Shown here: in pieces, positions 60,456 to 64,000 of the stretch
Numbering within the stretch: the first letter of the stretch is position 1
How the letters are laid out: the number at the start of each line of letters is the position of its first letter
Source of the DNA: Erythrobacteraceae bacterium
GTDB lineage: Bacteria > Pseudomonadota > Alphaproteobacteria > Sphingomonadales > Sphingomonadaceae
Direction: 5' to 3'
NCBI GenBank assembly: GCA_024642525.1
Contig: JAHEAX010000003.1
Coordinates: forward strand, 83,132-147,131
DNA: 64,000 nucleotides
Position numbers and translations under genes: made by a program
Notes under the pieces: generated by a model
What the model saw: only the letters and a program-made list of their open reading frames with translations
What the model was told of the DNA's origin: nothing
Databases searched by the model: none

Positions 60456-61895
60456 ATGAGCAAATTTGATCCGCGAACATTGCTGTATCAGCAGGGCAAA
60501 CTGACCCCGGATGAAGCACGGGCATTGGCGGCCCAGACCCTGTCACGCTGCGATGACGGCGAACTTTATCTGCAATATGGCGCGAGCGAGGCTTTCGCCT
60601 TTGATGACGGGCGTTTGAAGACCGCCGATTATTCACGCGATTCAGGTTTCGGCCTGCGCGGTGTCTCGGGCGAAATGACCGGCTTTGCCCACGCCAGCGA
60701 AATCAGCGCAGATGCCATTCGCCGCGCTGGCGAAACGCTGCAATTGCTTGACCCTACCAAGGGCCAGCCTGCGCCCCCGCCGCGCAAGAGCAACCGCCAT
60801 CTCTACACCGATGCCAGCCCGCTGGATGCGATACCCTTCGCCCGAAAAGTGCATTTACTGGAAACGATCGATGCCGCAGCGCGCGCCCGCGACCCGCGCG
60901 TGGCACAAGTCACCGCTTCACTTTCAGGCAGCTGGAACGTGGTGGAAATTGTCCGCGCCGACGGGTTTGTGGCGCAGGATATCCGCCCGCTGGTGCGGCT
61001 GAATATTGCCATTGTCGCAGAATCGAACGGCAGACGCGAACGCGGCAGTTTCGGCATGGGCGGGCGCTATCTCTATGATCGCCTGTTCGACCCTGCCGAA
61101 TGGAACCGCGGCATCGATATCGCTGTCGATCAGGCGATGGCCAATCTTGAAAGCATCGACGCGCCTGCTGGCGAAATGACAGTGCTGCTCGGCCCTGGCT
61201 GGCCTGGCGTATTGCTGCACGAAGCCATCGGCCACGGGCTGGAAGGGGATTTCAACCGCAAGGGCACCAGCGCCTTTTCAGGCCGCATCGGTGAACGCGT
61301 GGCAGCGCCCGGTGTGACAGTGGTGGATGATGGCACGATCACGCTGGATGGCGGCAATGCACGGCGCGGTTCGCTTTCGATCGATGATGAAGGCACGCCC
61401 ACGTCTGAAACCGTGCTGATCGAGGACGGCATTTTGAAGGCCTATATGCAGGACCGGCTGAATGCCCGCCTGATGGGCGTTCCGGCCACTGGCAATGGCC
61501 GCCGCGAAAGTTACCAGCACGCCCCCATGCCGCGCATGACCAACACTTTCATGCGCGCAGGCAATGACAATCCGGCAGAGCTTTTGTCGCGCGTGAAACA
61601 AGGCATTTTTGCCAAGAGCTTCGGCGGAGGGCAGGTCGATATTGTCTCCGGCAAGTTCGTGTTTTCCTGCACCGAGGCATATCTGATCGAGAACGGCAAA
61701 TTGGGCGCACCGATCAAGGGCGCAACCCTGATTGGCGACGGGCCGAGCGTGCTTACCAAGGTGCGCGGCATCGGCGATGACCTTGCGCTGGATGAAGGTG
61801 TGGGCGTGTGCGGCAAGGGCGGGCAAAGCGTGCCTGCGGGCGTGGGCCAGCCAACTTTGCTGGTAGACGGCCTGACGGTGGGCGGAACTGCGTGA
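60456..61895 (+). CDS. tldD: TldD family metalloprotease
   Basis: TldD with TldE/PmbA degrades unfolded peptides and matures modified peptides such as microcin B17. 479 residues. The metal-binding HExxxH motif is in LLHEAIGHGLEGDFNRKGTS (about 255-274). Other family blocks are GPGWPGVLLHEAIG, GVTVVDDGTITLDGGNARRG, HAPMPRMTNTFMRAG and the C-terminal VLTKVRGIGDDLALDEGVGV with CGKGGQSVPAGVGQP. A TldE/PmbA partner is not within this window. Confidence 0.95.
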   Translation: MSKFDPRTLLYQQGKLTPDEARALAAQTLSRCDDGELYLQYGASEAFAFDDGRLKTADYSRDSGFGLRGVSGEMTGFAHASEISADAIRRAGETLQLLDPTKGQPAPPPRKSNRHLYTDASPLDAIPFARKVHLLETIDAAARARDPRVAQVTASLSGSWNVVEIVRADGFVAQDIRPLVRLNIAIVAESNGRRERGSFGMGGRYLYDRLFDPAEWNRGIDIAVDQAMANLESIDAPAGEMTVLLGPGWPGVLLHEAIGHGLEGDFNRKGTSAFSGRIGERVAAPGVTVVDDGTITLDGGNARRGSLSIDDEGTPTSETVLIEDGILKAYMQDRLNARLMGVPATGNGRRESYQHAPMPRMTNTFMRAGNDNPAELLSRVKQGIFAKSFGGGQVDIVSGKFVFSCTEAYLIENGKLGAPIKGATLIGDGPSVLTKVRGIGDDLALDEGVGVCGKGGQSVPAGVGQPTLLVDGLTVGGTA

Positions 61896-61970
61896 CGCAG
61901 TGTCTGGCCCGACAAGTCAGCCCCGGTTCAGTCTGCCATGCTAATATATTCCGGCAAGGAGAACGACATC

Positions 61971-62393
61971 ATGCGCCCCCTTTCCTATCTTCCCATGCTG
62001 GCAGCCGCCATGTTGGTTGCCGCCCCTGGCGTTGCATCGGCATCCGGCAAGGATCGCGAGGCGCGCGGAGAGGCTGAACTGGCAAAGATACTGGAAGGCC
62101 GCGTTGCGGGCGAAGCGGTGCGCTGCATCGGCACCAGCGACAGGCGCAACTTGCAAATCATTGACGGCACCGCACTGGTCTTCGGATCTGGCCGCACCAT
62201 CTATGTAAACAAGCCGGATGGTGTGCGTTTTCTCGACCAGTTTGACGTGCCGGTGTTCACCCTGTTCGGCAGCCAGCTTTGCAAGTTGGACCAGGTGGAA
62301 CTGCGTGACCGGTCATCTAGCATCCCCGGCCCGCGTCTGACCATGGGCGAATTCATTCCCTATCACCGCGAGAAGGCCGAGAACGCGGACTGA
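61971..62393 (+). CDS. secreted protein of a tandem pair (copy 1)
   Basis: A 140-residue protein with a signal peptide (PLSYLPMLAAAMLVAAPGVA, cut near residue 23). Mature: EAELAKILEGRVAGEAVRCI, IIDGTALVFGSGRTIYVNKP, and LFGSQLCKLDQVELRDRSSS. Two Cys (in RCI and QLC) are in the same place as in the next gene. AAGGAG precedes the ATG. Function unknown; its paralog starts 26 bp later. Confidence 0.75.
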   Translation: MRPLSYLPMLAAAMLVAAPGVASASGKDREARGEAELAKILEGRVAGEAVRCIGTSDRRNLQIIDGTALVFGSGRTIYVNKPDGVRFLDQFDVPVFTLFGSQLCKLDQVELRDRSSSIPGPRLTMGEFIPYHREKAENAD

Positions 62394-62418
62394 TGGGGTG
62401 CAACAGGAAAACCAGACC

Positions 62419-62823
62419 ATGAAACACGCAGCTATTTTCGCTTCTGCCATTGCTGCGGCCGCGCTGCTTGCAGCGCCAGCTGCATCAGCGGGCGAGCGTC
62501 ACCGGCCATCGGGCGAGGAAAAGCTCGCCAAAATGCTGAAGGGCCGCGTTGCGGGCAAACCGCAAAGCTGCATCAATGCCTACCCTGTCCGCACTCTCAA
62601 GATCATCGACGGTACAGCGCTGGTCTACAAGAGCGGCAGCACCATTTATGTGAACGTGCCGCGTGACCCGGAATCGCTTGATGACAAGGACATTCTGGTA
62701 ACGCGGCGGTCGGGCAGCGCATTGTGCCGCATGGACAGTGTCACCACGATCGACCGCGGGCATGGCGCCTACACCGGCAACATCTTCCTGGGTGATTTCG
62801 TCCCCTACACCAAGGAAGGCTGA
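62419..62823 (+). CDS. secreted protein of a tandem pair (copy 2)
   Basis: A 134-residue protein with a signal peptide (HAAIFASAIAAAALLAAPAA). Mature: GEEKLAKMLKGRVAGKPQSC, KIIDGTALVYKSGSTIYVNV, RRSGSALCRMDSVTTIDRGH. It matches copy 1 in AKxLxGRVAG, IIDGTALV, TIYVN, SxLC and GxFxPY. ATG 62419 is preferred over GTG 62398. Confidence 0.75.
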   Translation: MKHAAIFASAIAAAALLAAPAASAGERHRPSGEEKLAKMLKGRVAGKPQSCINAYPVRTLKIIDGTALVYKSGSTIYVNVPRDPESLDDKDILVTRRSGSALCRMDSVTTIDRGHGAYTGNIFLGDFVPYTKEG

Positions 62824-62851
62824 CGCAAGGGCCGGCAACCGCGCAAGAATG

Positions 62852-62883
62852 AAAAAGGGCGGGAAGCATTTCCCGCCCTTTTC
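62852..62883. terminator. Bidirectional intrinsic terminator
   Basis: A perfect 9-bp stem, GGGCGGGAA (62857-62865) and TTCCCGCCC (62870-62878), 4-nt loop, with AAAAA before and TTTT after. It sits between convergent genes and can terminate both. Confidence 0.88.
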
Positions 62884-62897
62884 ATATGCGCCCTGCC

Positions 62898-63683
62898 TTA
62901 TCCCTTGGGCTTCAGCAGCTTGTCGGGACGAAGCCGCCGCGCTTCGCCAAACAGCGAATAGGTCTTGTTCACGTAATTCGACACATCGACGATGCTGGCG
63001 AGGTATTTTTCCAGTTCGGGCGTTGATTCCTGTTCCACCAGACGGACATGGGCCGACGGGTTTTCCGTTTCGAAATGCACATAGAACCACGGCTCGCCGC
63101 GCTTCAGCCGCAGCGGCTTGGTGATGTCATACCATTCGAAACCCCAGCTGAGCGGGCGGGGCCAGATATGCACCGGAAAGCGCCCGCCCATTTGCAGGCC
63201 GGGGCGCTGTTCTGGGAAATAATGGAGATAGGGCGCTGACTGCACGACATAGCATGGCTCATCCGCGACAAAGACATAGGGCGCGACAATCTGGATGATT
63301 GGCCGTTCCGGATGGCGCCATTCGCTCTGCGGATGAAGCACCATCATATTGGTGCGGCCGGTGGGGCGCATGGCAGATTTTTCGCCATCCATGTCCACCA
63401 TTTGCAATTGCCCGTTGGCATTGCGCTGGAACGACAGGTTGATGTCGATCGGGCAGGGAATGACATAGTGGCGGCGATCAAAATCAATCGCTGCCGGGCA
63501 CACCTGCACTGACTTGGCCGATGCAGGCTTGGGATCGTTGCGGGTAAACGCCTTGGGCGGCGACCAGATGGATTCCGCCTGCGGAAACCGGACCGTCCAG
63601 CCCACTGTTACCGTGCGCTTCGCGCCCCGGCCTTCGGCTTCGCGGGCCTCTGCATCTTCGGCAAATTGGTCTTCCCAGCTCAC
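62898..63683 (-). CDS. protein of unknown function downstream of nth
   Basis: A 261-residue protein without signal peptide or TM helix. Starts at GTG (63683; AAGGAG about 9 nt upstream) as VSWEDQFAEDAEAREAEGRG and contains CPAAIDFDRRHYVIPCPIDI, APYVFVADEPCYVVQSAPYL, WGFEWYDITKPLRLKRGEPW, FYVHFETENPSAHVRLVEQE. Three Cys and many aromatic residues are visible. I do not recognise the family. Its start overlaps the nth stop (GTGA), so it is translationally coupled to nth. Confidence 0.75.
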   Translation of the reverse strand: MSWEDQFAEDAEAREAEGRGAKRTVTVGWTVRFPQAESIWSPPKAFTRNDPKPASAKSVQVCPAAIDFDRRHYVIPCPIDINLSFQRNANGQLQMVDMDGEKSAMRPTGRTNMMVLHPQSEWRHPERPIIQIVAPYVFVADEPCYVVQSAPYLHYFPEQRPGLQMGGRFPVHIWPRPLSWGFEWYDITKPLRLKRGEPWFYVHFETENPSAHVRLVEQESTPELEKYLASIVDVSNYVNKTYSLFGEARRLRPDKLLKPKG

Positions 63684-64000
63684 TCGGGCATCTCCTTGTT
63701 TTTCGCCAGCCACAGGCACAGATCAGACAGCGGGCAAATATCGCATTGCGGGTTGCGCGCGTGGCACACCTGCTTGCCGAACTGAATCAACCAGAAATGC
63801 CCGTCGTGCAAGGCCCAGTCAGGTGCGCGCGCTTCCAACTGGCGGGCGGTGGCCTCCGCAGTTTTCGCTGAAGTCAGCCCGATCCGGTTGCAGACACGGT
63901 GCACATGGGTGTCCACCGCGATCACATCTGCGCCAAAAGTGAAGGACAGGACGATGTCGGCACATTTGCGGCCAATGCCGGGCAGCGACATCAATTCTTC
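63680..64000 (-). CDS. nth: endonuclease III (N-terminus cut by window edge)
   Basis: Nth removes oxidised pyrimidines and nicks abasic sites. Only the last ~106 residues are seen. The helix-hairpin-helix reads LPGIGRKCADIV (catalytic Lys; family usually LPGVGRKTANVV), the catalytic Asp is in VIAVDTHVHRVCNRIGL, and the [4Fe-4S] cluster cysteines are spaced CHARNPQCDICPLSDLC (6-2-5). The stop overlaps the start of the next gene. Confidence 0.93.
   Translation of the reverse strand, partial: EELMSLPGIGRKCADIVLSFTFGADVIAVDTHVHRVCNRIGLTSAKTAEATARQLEARAPDWALHDGHFWLIQFGKQVCHARNPQCDICPLSDLCLWLAKNKEMPE

Noticed and set aside
61884..61899. Hairpin ACTGCGTGACGCAGT around the tldD stop codon
   Set aside because: Only a 6-bp stem, no T tract; likely chance.
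1..64000. Mobile elements, prophage or CRISPR array
   Set aside because: No transposase, integrase, phage structural gene or regularly spaced repeat was seen; the gene content looks like core chromosome.

Overview
The window looks like a chromosomal segment of an alphaproteobacterium of the order Sphingomonadales, most likely Erythrobacteraceae. This rests on several gene families: an alphaproteobacterial UPF0262 protein, a CC_3452-type small secreted protein, YdcH/DUF465, an NdufS6-like zinc-finger protein, a PutA without an N-terminal DNA-binding domain, and a class Ia NrdA without an ATP cone. Candidate sigma-70 promoters of the form TTGACT-N17-TAAnnG and a CtrA-type TTAA-N7-TTAAC site fit the same group. 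Genus is inference. I saw no insertion sequence, prophage, integrase, CRISPR array or rRNA. About 75 genes fill the window, nearly all chromosomal housekeeping or envelope genes.

Layout. 1-5.8 kb: a dicarboxylate/amino-acid symporter cut by the window edge, dapE, a cupin, an S1/P1 nuclease overlapping a GST, a VOC protein and a nitroreductase. 5.8-9.3 kb: the conserved rpmH-rnpA-yidD-yidC-engB run on the minus strand (ribosome, RNase P, membrane insertion, ribosome assembly). 9.3-16.5 kb: a ClpP-fold periplasmic protein, comM, GNAT, an HxlR regulator, a HAD phosphatase, rpmJ, galE and a DUF4136 lipoprotein. 16.5-26.6 kb: an M14 carboxypeptidase, cdd, a degenerate GH25-like protein, UPF0262, dnaB, a phospholipase-D family enzyme, rpoZ, DUF3667, a 2OG oxygenase and ftsH. 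26.6-30.4 kb: a translationally coupled DUF3604-PpiC-HupE/UreJ operon, the least understood multi-gene unit here. 30.4-39.8 kb: MaoC, putA, a secreted hypothetical, dcd, an enoyl-reductase-like protein, a ZnuD-like TonB receptor and an alpha-carbonic anhydrase.

39.9-49.4 kb: tRNA-Gly(GCC), a thioredoxin/TPR chaperone, a LON-domain protein, MarC, a lipoprotein-folD-yggT run, argB, a sulfotransferase, an SNase-like nuclease, several small proteins and nrdB. 49.4-53.5 kb: small proteins, a PepSY-type membrane protein, nrdA and a 580-bp control region with a perfect CtrA-type site and seven GANTC sites. 53.5-64 kb: a GlsB/YeaQ membrane protein, a TonB-C protein, DUF1330, an alpha/beta hydrolase, nadB, an ABC ATPase, two DUF4402 proteins flanking a zinc-finger protein, tldD, two tandem paralogous secreted proteins, an unknown protein and the 3' part of nth.

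The most interesting non-coding signals are matching promoter / terminator-hairpin / Shine-Dalgarno leaders in front of rpmH and rpmJ, an 8-bp hairpin that would bury the ribosome-binding site of the TonB-C gene, and a perfect 17-bp stem between rpmJ and the HAD gene. The best candidate for an undescribed protein system is the DUF3604-PpiC-HupE operon. The tandem paralog pair at 62 kb and the ZnuD-like receptor/carbonic anhydrase pair come next.
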